The notes beneath the pieces were generated by a model, which was not told where the DNA came from, did no database searches, and saw nothing but the letters and a program-made list of their open reading frames with translations. This document shows, one piece after another, positions 8,421-16,639 of a stretch of 64,000 bases of DNA (position 1 is the stretch's first letter; each line of letters opens with the position of its first letter). The position numbers and the translations under genes are program-made. The stretch is taken from positions 1 through 64,000 of the forward strand of contig CALSSY010000008.1 of the NCBI GenBank assembly GCA_943789135.1. Reading direction: 5' to 3'. The DNA is from an uncultured Bacteroidia bacterium. Its GTDB lineage: Bacteria; Bacteroidota; Bacteroidia; NS11-12g; UBA955.

Positions 8421-10892
8421 ATGCGCAAGCGTTCATTTTACACTGTATTATTCTCATTCTTTTCTATATCATTAATAGGCATAGGATTATACAATACTGG
8501 AGCTGAAATTTCCTTTAAAACGAATCAAGCTACCAAAGGGTCACACCCAGGTTATTTCGATCAGTGGAAATCAGAAAAAGTCAATAAGGATGGTGTAATT
8601 CCTAAATGGATGCGTTCGAAGTGGCAACTTTGGGATATCCAAAATAAGACCATAAACAAGAGAAATGGTTCGGCAATTTTTGATACCATTATTGAGATTG
8701 GACCCGTATCAATTGGCGGCAGAACTAGAGGTTTATGGATTGATCCAGAGAATGATCAACACCTTCTAGCCGGTGGTATATCCGGTGGTATTTGGCGAAC
8801 TACCAATAAAGGAAGTTTTTGGGAACCTGTGAATGAACATGAGGTTTCAATGATGCCTTCATGCATAACATCGAATCCTTTTAATCACAATATCATTTAT
8901 TACGGCACTGGTGAAAGTCGGGCCAACAGTGCCGATGTCAGTGGTAATGGAGTATTCAAATCTACTGACCGCGGACAAACTTTTCAGCAACTAACGGCTA
9001 CAGAAGGCTTAGCCGGTATGGATGAAATCTGGGATATCAAACATTCTCTGGACGATTCTAATACCGTTTTTGTAGGAACCAACGCACAAGGTTTATATCG
9101 CACCACGGATGCTGGAAAAACTTGGGAGAAAGCTTACAACGGTGGAAATCGTCAAGTAAATGATATTTTAGTGCTTCCCAATAACAGAATTTTGATAAGC
9201 ATGCATTCGAATGGTGTTCTAGCCTCTGACTCCAACGGAAATAGCAATTCATGGTCCGTATTAACTTTCCCGAATAGACCGGGTTCCTTTCGACGTATAA
9301 AGCTGGCTAACTGTGCAGATTATCCGAATGTGGTGTATGCACTTTTTGAAGGATTCGGATTTCGCGATCCACCGGTTGCATTTTATAAAAGTAGCGACGG
9401 AGGAAGAACATGGGAACAGCGCACTACTCCTACCGCAATTGGAGCCGGATATCAACGTTATTGCGTAATGTTAGGAAACAGCCCACATGATAGCAATTAT
9501 GTTGTTGCGGGCGGTGTTAACTCTGCCTACTCCACCAACGGTGGTAAATCTTGGGTTAAAATAAATGGCACCCACGCTGATCACCATTCCTTTGCTAATT
9601 TCAGCCAATCTAAAAATGAATATGCATTGGGAACCGATGGGGGTGTATATTTCTTAAAGTGGGGAAGTGCCAATGTCACTAAAAATGCCAATTTCGGATA
9701 CCGTGTAACCCAATTCTATGCGGGTGGTCCTGGTTTCTCTGAATACGAATGTATCGGTGGTACCCAAGATAATGGAACGCATGTAGGTAAAAGACGATTC
9801 GTTTCGGAATACATATTTGGAGGAGACGGCGCCTATTCACATGTTGGACAACAAGATGGCGACGTTGCTTATCTATCCACGCAGAATGAGGGCATTCGCA
9901 GGGTTGATAATTTCAAAACAGGACCCCAACAATTCCGGAACATCTCAGCATCAATATTTGCGAGCGAAGGTGTAAATTTCATCAATGCTTACAACATGAA
10001 TGAAGAAGATCAGTATATGGTCTTTTATCGTACCAACCGGGGAATACACAGAACTGTTGATGGCGGTGAAAATTGGCAAAGAATCAATACCAATACACGT
10101 TCCGGGTTGAAAGCCATCGGCATTAGCCATGACGCCAATCCAGTAATGTATTTTGGAGGTAATGCCGCACAATTATATAAACTAGAGAATGCGGCTACAG
10201 AAGTAGGCACCGATGTAAGTTTCAATCAAAGCGTACCACAAGTAATCACCAATGACTTCCTTAATTTTATTGAGGTAAATCCAAAAAATAAATATCAAAT
10301 TTTCTGTGCTTTTAGCAACTATTCCGATACGTCTAGAATTTGGAAAGTAAGCAATCTCGATTCTGCCAATCCAGAATGGGTAGACGTATCTGCCAATTTA
10401 CCTAAAGGACTTCCAGTTAATAGCGTTGCAGTAGATCCAAGAAGTCCTGAACACTACATTTTCGCCGGCACCGATTTTGGTTTATACTACACCCTTGATG
10501 GTGGCATAACGTGGAACAAAGAATACAGCATCCCTAATGTTGCCGTTCACGAGGTGAAAATTCGAAATTCGGACCGCACCCTGTTTGCTTTCACACACGG
10601 TCGTGGTATTTGGTATTTAAAATTAAAGGATGTTCAAACAGCAATTAAGCAACCAACAACATTCAAAGCGACAATCAGTCCAAATCCAATTTCAAATTTC
10701 ATTCATATCAATTCTAAATCCCCTGTAGATTATATCCATATTTTCAATACACAAGGGCAATTGATAAAAAAAGAATCGGGCAATCGAAAAAAAGAAATAA
10801 ACATCAATTTGGATGCACTTCCTAAAGGTGTTTATTTTGTTCAACTTATCTCCGATAAGGCACAAAATACCCAACGCATTATTAAGCCCTAA
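8421..10892 (+). CDS. T9SS-exported Asp-box/sortilin-like repeat protein
   Basis: An 823-residue secreted protein. Residues 1-28 form a signal peptide. The body contains many Asp-box (BNR) hairpins of the S-x-D-x-G-x-T-W type: STNGGKSW, KSSDGGRTWE, RTTDAGKTWE, RTVDGGENWQ and YTLDGGITWN. These are characteristic of sialidase- and VPS10/sortilin-like beta-propellers. The last ~75 residues (SPNPISNFIHI to the C-terminus) are a T9SS type A sorting domain, so it is secreted to the cell surface. No catalytic residues of a glycosidase can be assigned; propellers of this kind in Bacteroidota often bind rather than cut. Only three bases separate it from the next gene, so the two are probably co-transcribed. 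Confidence 0.88.
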   Translation: MRKRSFYTVLFSFFSISLIGIGLYNTGAEISFKTNQATKGSHPGYFDQWKSEKVNKDGVIPKWMRSKWQLWDIQNKTINKRNGSAIFDTIIEIGPVSIGGRTRGLWIDPENDQHLLAGGISGGIWRTTNKGSFWEPVNEHEVSMMPSCITSNPFNHNIIYYGTGESRANSADVSGNGVFKSTDRGQTFQQLTATEGLAGMDEIWDIKHSLDDSNTVFVGTNAQGLYRTTDAGKTWEKAYNGGNRQVNDILVLPNNRILISMHSNGVLASDSNGNSNSWSVLTFPNRPGSFRRIKLANCADYPNVVYALFEGFGFRDPPVAFYKSSDGGRTWEQRTTPTAIGAGYQRYCVMLGNSPHDSNYVVAGGVNSAYSTNGGKSWVKINGTHADHHSFANFSQSKNEYALGTDGGVYFLKWGSANVTKNANFGYRVTQFYAGGPGFSEYECIGGTQDNGTHVGKRRFVSEYIFGGDGAYSHVGQQDGDVAYLSTQNEGIRRVDNFKTGPQQFRNISASIFASEGVNFINAYNMNEEDQYMVFYRTNRGIHRTVDGGENWQRINTNTRSGLKAIGISHDANPVMYFGGNAAQLYKLENAATEVGTDVSFNQSVPQVITNDFLNFIEVNPKNKYQIFCAFSNYSDTSRIWKVSNLDSANPEWVDVSANLPKGLPVNSVAVDPRSPEHYIFAGTDFGLYYTLDGGITWNKEYSIPNVAVHEVKIRNSDRTLFAFTHGRGIWYLKLKDVQTAIKQPTTFKATISPNPISNFIHINSKSPVDYIHIFNTQGQLIKKESGNRKKEININLDALPKGVYFVQLISDKAQNTQRIIKP

Positions 10893-10895
10893 ATC

Positions 10896-11261
10896 ATGAA
10901 TGCCGCCGAAGTTACCGCTCAACTTGATCAATTAAAGAACCAACTAAAAGGCATATCCAAAGAACTCAAAGAAGTTTCAGACGATATGATACAAGGAGGG
11001 TTCACGCAGAGACCGATTTTTGTTGCACATCAAGAAAATGCACAAATCGGAGAATTACTTTTTGATCGCACGGAGTTTGGGTTTCTATACAGTATCAATG
11101 CCACAACTATTGAAAGACTTGTGGAATTGAATATCATTCAGGAGGATAAAATACAGGACTTCAATAAGGCCGCAGGTGACCCTAAGAAGCAATACTGTGT
11201 TTTATGGTTGTCAGGGCCTTTATCTAACTTTATATTTGTGCCTTTCAAGGTCGCAAAATGA
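10896..11261 (+). CDS. Conserved-looking small protein of unknown function
   Basis: A 121-residue soluble protein that I do not recognise. Residues 5-30 (amphipathic, QLDQLKNQLKGISKEL) should form a coiled coil. The rest is a small alpha/beta region with no cysteine cluster or catalytic motif; a single Cys lies in KKQYCVLWLSG. There is no signal peptide, so it is presumably cytoplasmic. It is sandwiched between the sortilin-like gene (3 bases upstream) and the glycosyltransferase, with which it shares an ATGA stop/start overlap, so its translation is coupled to the glycosyltransferase. The tight spacing and coding-like composition support a real gene. Confidence 0.75.
   Translation: MNAAEVTAQLDQLKNQLKGISKELKEVSDDMIQGGFTQRPIFVAHQENAQIGELLFDRTEFGFLYSINATTIERLVELNIIQEDKIQDFNKAAGDPKKQYCVLWLSGPLSNFIFVPFKVAK
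11208..11238 (+). promoter_or_regulatory. Internal promoter for the family 2 glycosyltransferase
   Basis: TTG at 11208-11210, a 20-base spacer and TATATTTG at 11231-11238 match the Bacteroidota -33/-7 consensus well. It lies inside the end of the preceding small gene, 19 bases before the glycosyltransferase ATG, so that gene may be transcribed independently as well as from the operon. Confidence 0.6.
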
Positions 11262-12286
11262 GTTTACCCCGAATCGATATTGTAATACTAAATTACAATA
11301 CACGAAATATCTTAGCCCAATGTTTACCCCAAGTATTGGAGTATTCGCAACATGAAAATGTTCGAATCATCCTCGCGGATAATGCGTCAACTGACGATTC
11401 GGTGAATTATGTAAAAAATGAATTTGGCAATCAAATTCAGATCATTCAATTGGATAAAAATTATGGTTTTGCAGGTGGGTATAACCAAGCCTTGAAACAA
11501 TGCGATGCCGAATATTTTGTACTGCTGAATTCCGATGCAGAACCTGGGAATGCTGACTGGTTGCACGAATTGGTTAAAACAGCGGAATCGCACTCAGATT
11601 TTGCCGCAGCCCAACCAAAAATTCTCGATTATAAACGCAATGGAAAATTCGAATATGCCGGTGCTGCAGGAGGTTGTATTGATACCTTCGGCTTCCCATT
11701 TTGTAAAGGCCGTATTTTTGGAAACGTTGAAACTGACAAGGGTCAGTATGATGAGAGTACGCCAATTTTTTGGGCCTCAGGTGCCGCGTTATTTATAAGA
11801 AGGGATGCATGGGAAAAGGTTAACGGATTAGATCCAGACTTTTTTGCCCATATGGAAGAAATTGATTTATGTTGGCGCATTCAATCGGAAAATTTGGGGA
11901 TTTATAGCTGTCCGCAAGCCACAGTTTACCATATGGGTGGCGCTACTCTATCCAATCAAAACCCGAGAAAAACCTTTCTAAACTTTAGAAACAGTCTTAT
12001 TATGTTACATAAGAACCTTCCTGAATCTATTCTGAAAAAGCGCATTTTACAACGCAAATTATTTGATGGATTAGCAGGTATCTTCTTTCTTATTCAGGGG
12101 AAACCAAAACATACGCTTCAAATAATAAAGGCACACGGAGAGTACGACAAATTAAAAGCCAACCTAACAAAAAGTCCGAAACCTACAAATCCAATTACGC
12201 TGAAAGGCATGTTTGCTGAGAGTTTGGTTTTTTCTTATTTCTTCAAAGGAAAAAAAACGTTTGCAGACTATTTAGAACGGGGATGA
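11258..12286 (+). CDS. Glycosyltransferase family 2
   Basis: A GT-A fold glycosyltransferase of 342 residues. The N-terminal nucleotide-binding strand DIVILNYNT, the ADNASTDDS loop and the metal-binding NSDAEP motif (a DxD equivalent) are typical of family 2. The [15 protein letters not shown] motif in the second half is characteristic of rhamnosyltransferase-like members that build cell-surface polysaccharide. It has no transmembrane bundle, only a weakly hydrophobic stretch ([13 protein letters not shown]). It probably transfers a sugar to a lipid-linked or envelope glycan on the cytoplasmic side; donor and acceptor cannot be assigned. Its last 19 bases overlap the convergent Xer gene. Confidence 0.88.
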   Translation: MSLPRIDIVILNYNTRNILAQCLPQVLEYSQHENVRIILADNASTDDSVNYVKNEFGNQIQIIQLDKNYGFAGGYNQALKQCDAEYFVLLNSDAEPGNADWLHELVKTAESHSDFAAAQPKILDYKRNGKFEYAGAAGGCIDTFGFPFCKGRIFGNVETDKGQYDESTPIFWASGAALFIRRDAWEKVNGLDPDFFAHMEEIDLCWRIQSENLGIYSCPQATVYHMGGATLSNQNPRKTFLNFRNSLIMLHKNLPESILKKRILQRKLFDGLAGIFFLIQGKPKHTLQIIKAHGEYDKLKANLTKSPKPTNPITLKGMFAESLVFSYFFKGKKTFADYLERG

Positions 12287-13172
12287 AATTGCTCCAAGGT
12301 TTTTGCTAAATAACTCCGATCTAAATGCGTATAAATTTCCGTGGTTGTTATTGATTCATGACCTAACATCTCCTGAACGGCCCTTAAATCTGCTCCAGCT
12401 TCAACCAAATGCGTTGCGAAACTATGTCTAAAGGTATGCGGTGAGATTACCTTTTTAACACCGGCTTCCATAGCGGCTTTCCTTAATAAAAGAAAATCAT
12501 TTGCCGCGATAAACCTTTTCCTTTAGCACTAACAAAAACCGTATTGCGATGCTTAGGATCTATTTCTAATGTAGATCTAAAATAATCTACATACAAGAAA
12601 ATATGCTTCAAGGCTCTCTCTGAAATGGGCACCAATCTTTCTTTATTGCCTTTTCCGATCACTTGAACATAACCCTCATTGCGATGTATTTGCGTCAAAC
12701 CTAGATTAACCAGTTCCGAAACCCGAAGTCCACAAGAATATAAAGTTTCAAACATCGCAACATTCCGCTCACCTTCTAAAGTGGTTCGATCAAATGTGGC
12801 AATCATGGCGTCTATTTCATCAGGCGTTAAAACGGATGGTAATTTTCGACCCGTTTTGGGAAATACCAAAAAGTCAGCTGGACTTTGTTCGATAAAATCC
12901 TCAAGCGCGAGATAACGAAAAAATGCCCTAACTCCACTCAATATTCTGGATTGGGTTGTGGGTTTTACCCCTGTATCTGCGATAAACGCAGAAAAATCTT
13001 GTAGTTGTTTTTTATCAATTCGTGTTGGAAACTGAATGCCTTGGTTCAAGGACCAATTCTTCAATTTCTCGAGATCTCTTTTATATGCGCTAACACTATT
13101 CTCTGAGAGCGATTTTTCTAGCTTTAGATGCGCCAGAAAGCCCAATAAGGCATCCTCCCAATTGATCATCAC
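12268..13172 (-). CDS. Tyrosine recombinase XerC/XerD, frameshifted
   Basis: Site-specific recombinase of the chromosome-dimer-resolution type, about 301 residues once one base is restored. The N-terminal part (12483-13172) has the SAM-like core-binding domain and the catalytic Arg in [14 protein letters not shown] plus the beta-hairpin Lys in [12 protein letters not shown]. The C-terminal part (12268-12471 and the bases just before) has [26 protein letters not shown] and the catalytic Tyr. Between them a frame change occurs in an A4 run (12488-12491; T4 on the coding strand). Adding one base rejoins the sequence perfectly as [16 protein letters not shown]. All active-site residues are present. 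XerD-like features dominate but I cannot separate XerC from XerD. Confidence 0.85.
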
Positions 13173-14025
13173 AAACTAAATTTGGCCGATTTACAATGCA
13201 AAACCTCTCTGGTTTCAGCATCAATGATCCATATCAGAATAGATAAATTCTCTTCGTCCCAATTAGGGGATTTGTTCACATAATAATGCTTTTCTACCGT
13301 AAATCCGGTTGAAGGGAAAGCCGAAGACAAGGTATCTCCTGTTGATGATCCTATTACCCCTCTCAAAACATGATTGAACTCATAATCTGGAATATAACCC
13401 GAACTGGCACGTCGATCTGACTGTTTTCCAATGATCTTATCTTCTAAAATTCCACCAATAACCAAAACGGGTTTGTTGTATACCGAATTTGCAATGGCTT
13501 TGTATTCAATTCGTCCTCTATTCTCAGAAGCAATCCAATCGGCTTTTACATCCAAATTAATCGGTGTATTCAAACTTAATTGTTGTTGAATGGCAACAGG
13601 CCATACGAATCGGTCAATAAATCTATTTCCGTTGTACACTATATTGTCTACCATTCCTCTAGGAATTCCTTCCGGCTCACCACCAACAATTTCATTAGCT
13701 AAAATCGTAGTAAGGGTATCGTAACCTGACCATGCACTGGTTAGCGTAGGAAAATAAGTTGGATACAATGCTATTAGTTCAACTCGACCTGGATTGTCTT
13801 TGTATATATCAGTGCAATCTCTGCCGCCTCTGGACAATTGGTGCATCTAACGCCCGTAATATCGGCTAACCATACTGTTTTGTTTTGGGGATTCGGTGCT
13901 GCCGACATGTAAGTCGTATCCAACAGTGGCTTTTCTATAAAACGAACCACTGGAGGTTCTTCTTCACAAGCAAATAGAGAAAGTATAACAAGGGAATATA
14001 TTGCAGTGAGCGAAAGATACTTCAT
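13169..14025 (-). CDS. Omp28-like outer-membrane lipoprotein, frameshifted
   Basis: A lipoprotein (signal peptide ending LSLFAC, with lipidated Cys) resembling the Omp28 family of Bacteroidota. The N-terminal part carries TGVRCTNCPEAAEIA, a thioredoxin-like CxxC region typical of that family, and then the frame breaks in a TA-dinucleotide run (13803-13809). The remaining ~225 residues continue in another frame from KDNPGRVELIALYPT. Restoring the register (one base missing, or two extra) gives about 285 residues. Function of the family is unclear (envelope, possibly adhesion). The start chosen is the Met at 14025, which begins the signal peptide. It ends 3 bases into the Xer gene, so the two may be co-transcribed. 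Confidence 0.75.
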
Positions 14026-14089
14026 AGATACGAAAATACGCATTTTTATACGGAGGAAAAAGACGGTATTTCCAAAACTTAATTGACGA

Positions 14090-14097
14090 TAAATTTG
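14090..14097 (+). promoter_or_regulatory. -7 promoter element TAAATTTG for gpx
   Basis: Exact match to TAnnTTTG, 13 bases before the glutathione peroxidase ATG. No clear -33 box at the usual distance. Confidence 0.5.
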
Positions 14098-14110
14098 TTT
14101 CTAATTTTAC

Positions 14111-14701
14111 ATGAAATCACTATTCAACAAAGCTTTAAAATTAGGAATTATTGCCACCCTAACGGGTTGCTTTTTTGGTAAAACCAAAACCGTAGATTCC
14201 CAAACCATACAAAACGCTTCTCCTAAAAGTCCTTTTTACAATATTAAAATTCAATCGCTTGAAGGAAAAGAGATACAACTTTCTGAATTCAAGGGTAAGA
14301 AAATCCTTATCGTTAATACCGCAAGTGAATGTGGCTTTACCCCACAATATGAAGAATTGCAAAAACTACAAGAAAAATACGCAGACCAATTGGTGATTAT
14401 TGGTACACCCTGCAACCAGTTTGGAGGACAAGAGCCAGGAGATGCTAGTCAAATCAAAACTTTTTGTCAAAAAAATTACGGAGTAACCTTTTTGATGACC
14501 GAAAAATTAGATGTCAAAGGGCCTAAACAACACGAGCTTTACCAATGGTTAAGTAAAAAAAGTGTTAATGGCGTATTAGACAGCGAAGTGAGCTGGAATT
14601 TCAATAAATATTTATTGAATGAAGAAGGTAAATTATTGGCTTATTTCCCTTCAACCACCGGTCCCTTATCAAACAGCATCACTTCACTAATTGAGAAATA
14701 G
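14111..14701 (+). CDS. Glutathione/thioredoxin peroxidase, lipoprotein form
   Basis: Peroxidase of the Gpx family that reduces hydroperoxides. It carries a lipoprotein signal (lipobox LTGC, Cys20), so it is anchored in the envelope rather than cytoplasmic. The catalytic tetrad is visible: peroxidatic Cys74 in NTASECGFTPQY, Gln107 in CNQFGGQEP, and Trp162-Asn163 in VSWNFNKYL. Cys119 in FCQKNYGVTF is at the resolving-cysteine position of thioredoxin-dependent Gpx enzymes, which is the likelier reductant here. Length 196 residues including the extension. It is a monocistronic unit with its own promoter element and a terminator downstream. Confidence 0.92.
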   Translation: MKSLFNKALKLGIIATLTGCFFGKTKTVDSQTIQNASPKSPFYNIKIQSLEGKEIQLSEFKGKKILIVNTASECGFTPQYEELQKLQEKYADQLVIIGTPCNQFGGQEPGDASQIKTFCQKNYGVTFLMTEKLDVKGPKQHELYQWLSKKSVNGVLDSEVSWNFNKYLLNEEGKLLAYFPSTTGPLSNSITSLIEK

Positions 14702-14766
14702 TAGTGCCTTGCAAGGTTGTCTAAGTATCACTTTTCTAAAATGAATGGTTATCATTCCTATATAAA

Positions 14767-14793
14767 ATAGCGTTGAACTTCAACGCTATTTTT
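14767..14793 (+). terminator. Rho-independent terminator after gpx
   Basis: Ten-base perfect stem ATAGCGTTGA / TCAACGCTAT with a three-base loop (14777-14779), followed by a T-rich tract. Confidence 0.85.
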
Positions 14794-14966
14794 ATATTAT
14801 TAACCCTCAATTAAAATCCCAAATACCAATTTAGGAATTTGGTGGATCACTATTTACCTATTTCTACACTCAAAACTACCCTGAGCCATTTGAAATATTC
14901 GTTAATATCTATTAAAGGTGAGGGAATGTAATCCCGATGGGTTATTTTCGCAGTGACATTCAGGAC

Positions 14967-15836
14967 ATGAGTATTTTAGTAAATAAAAATTCGAGAATAG
15001 TGGTGCAGGGTTTCACCGGGAACGAGGGAACTTTCCACGCAACACAAATGATTGAGTACGGAACCAATGTGATTGGCGGTGTAACCCCTGGAAAAGGCGG
15101 AAGCGTTCACCTTGACCGACCCGTTTTCAATACTGTTGAAGCTGCGGTAAAACAAGAAGGAGCTAACGTAAGTATCATATTTGTACCACCAGCGTTTGCT
15201 GCGGATGCCATTATGGAATCTGCCGATGCAGGCATTGAAGTAATTGTTGCCATCACCGAAGGTATCCCGACTAAGGATATGGTAATGGTGCGTGAATATT
15301 TACAAGGTAAAAACAGTCGTTTAATTGGACCGAATTGCCCCGGAATTATCACACCAGGTGAGGCTAAAATCGGAATCATGCCTGGATTTATTTTCCAAAA
15401 AGGAAACGTAGGTGTTGTATCAAAATCTGGTACGCTTACTTATGAGGCTGTTGATCAATTAACCAAATTAGGTTTAGGACAATCTACCGCTATAGGTATT
15501 GGAGGAGATCCAATTATTGGAACTACAACCAAGGAAGCGGTTGAATTATTCATGAACGACCCTGAAACTGCAGGTATCGTTATGATAGGTGAAATTGGTG
15601 GTGGCATGGAAGCAGAAGCCGCTCATTGGATTAAAGAGCACGGAACCAAACCGGTGGTTGGGTTTATTGCTGGACAAACAGCGCCTCCAGGCCGTCGTAT
15701 GGGTCATGCTGGTGCAATTGTTGGTGGTAAAGACGATACAGCAGCTGCAAAGATGGCAATCATGGAATCTTGTGGCATTCACGTTGTAGCAAGTCCTGCC
15801 GAAATCGGTCAGCGCATGTTTGATGTTTTGAAGTAA
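14967..15836 (+). CDS. sucD: Succinyl-CoA synthetase (ADP/GDP-forming), alpha subunit
   Basis: TCA-cycle subunit that binds CoA and carries the phosphohistidine. The start at 14967 ([18 protein letters not shown]) fits the family. An in-frame ATG 30 bases upstream would add ten residues not found in homologues I know. [11 protein letters not shown] is the CoA-binding P-loop-like region, and His247 in [10 protein letters not shown] is the phosphorylated histidine. Length 289 residues, as usual. sucC is not adjacent, so the beta subunit is encoded elsewhere, a common arrangement in Bacteroidota. It ends at a strong terminator. Confidence 0.96.
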   Translation: MSILVNKNSRIVVQGFTGNEGTFHATQMIEYGTNVIGGVTPGKGGSVHLDRPVFNTVEAAVKQEGANVSIIFVPPAFAADAIMESADAGIEVIVAITEGIPTKDMVMVREYLQGKNSRLIGPNCPGIITPGEAKIGIMPGFIFQKGNVGVVSKSGTLTYEAVDQLTKLGLGQSTAIGIGGDPIIGTTTKEAVELFMNDPETAGIVMIGEIGGGMEAEAAHWIKEHGTKPVVGFIAGQTAPPGRRMGHAGAIVGGKDDTAAAKMAIMESCGIHVVASPAEIGQRMFDVLK

Positions 15837-15857
15837 GAAATAAATCAACTTTCATAC

Positions 15858-15889
15858 AAAAGGCCATTACAATGTAATGGCCTTTTTTT
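15858..15889 (+). terminator. Bidirectional terminator between sucD and the LolA-like gene
   Basis: Stem AGGCCATTAC / GTAATGGCCT extended by A and T runs (15858-15870 pairs with 15874-15886), three-base loop, then T tract. It serves sucD and can serve the convergent gene. Confidence 0.93.
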
Positions 15890-15911
15890 ATATCTATTCA
15901 ATTTAATTCGG

Positions 15912-16559
15912 CTATCTCAAATCTACCAAAATAACCCCCTTGTGCTCAGAAGCTTGCCAAGTAAAAAAGCTGTCTGATAAACTTTTATTTGGGGTGAACT
16001 GCACAACCGAAACAGTTACTTCTGTTCCATTTTTAAAATGTTGCACTACCTTCTTTAGCTCGCTCGATTTTTGTTCAATATAAACCTTGATATAGGCAAA
16101 TTTCTCCTTGCGTTTCTTGGGTACAAGCTTAACTACGTTGTGTTGCTCAGATCCTGATTTTACGCTTCCCTCAAAAATAGATTTAAAGTTTCGGTTGTAT
16201 AGATTGAACATGTCTTGAGGAGATAAATCGTTTGTTCTTTTTTTATAACTTTCAAGGGTTACTTCTTCGTCGATGGGGTTGTAAGACCAAATATTTTTAC
16301 CATCACAATAAATTATTTGTTCGGCGTATTCCAACCGGAACTTATCCCCTTTGATATAAAGCTTACCCTTATTCGTGTGCGCTTTTCTACCTTCGCTTGA
16401 TGTGGTAAGAGTAAAGTCGGCTGTAATTGTTTTTAATGATTTATAGTGTAATTCTGATTTTTTTAGGATGCTTTTGCTTTTAGCATCTGGTTGTGCAAAA
16501 ACAACAATTGAACTAAAAATTAAGGTTAGAGTTAGGATTAAATATCGCTTTGTCCGCAT
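15912..16559 (-). CDS. LolA-like outer-membrane lipoprotein carrier
   Basis: A 215-residue periplasmic protein with a cleavable signal peptide (residues 1-22, ending VFAQ). The rest is the LolA/LolB-type half-barrel: repeated amphipathic strands, DFTLTTSSEGRKAHTNKGKLYIKGDKFRLEY, ICDGKNIWSYNPIDEEV, and a C-terminal helix-strand. LolA shuttles lipoproteins from the inner-membrane LolCDE complex to the outer membrane. It lies 80 bases downstream of ftsK on the same strand; this ftsK-lolA order is frequently seen in Bacteroidota and supports the call. Confidence 0.88.
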   Translation of the reverse strand: MRTKRYLILTLTLIFSSIVVFAQPDAKSKSILKKSELHYKSLKTITADFTLTTSSEGRKAHTNKGKLYIKGDKFRLEYAEQIIYCDGKNIWSYNPIDEEVTLESYKKRTNDLSPQDMFNLYNRNFKSIFEGSVKSGSEQHNVVKLVPKKRKEKFAYIKVYIEQKSSELKKVVQHFKNGTEVTVSVVQFTPNKSLSDSFFTWQASEHKGVILVDLR

Positions 16560-16639
16560 TATTGGAAGTGATTATCGTGAAAAATGTAAATCGAAATTAT
16601 TTAAAATTGATGGAATTCTATCTATAAAAAGGATAAGTA

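Noticed and set aside
12268-13172. Xer gene as a phage or integron integrase
   Set aside because: It has the short XerC/D architecture, no mobile genes nearby, no att-like direct repeats, and codon use like its neighbours.
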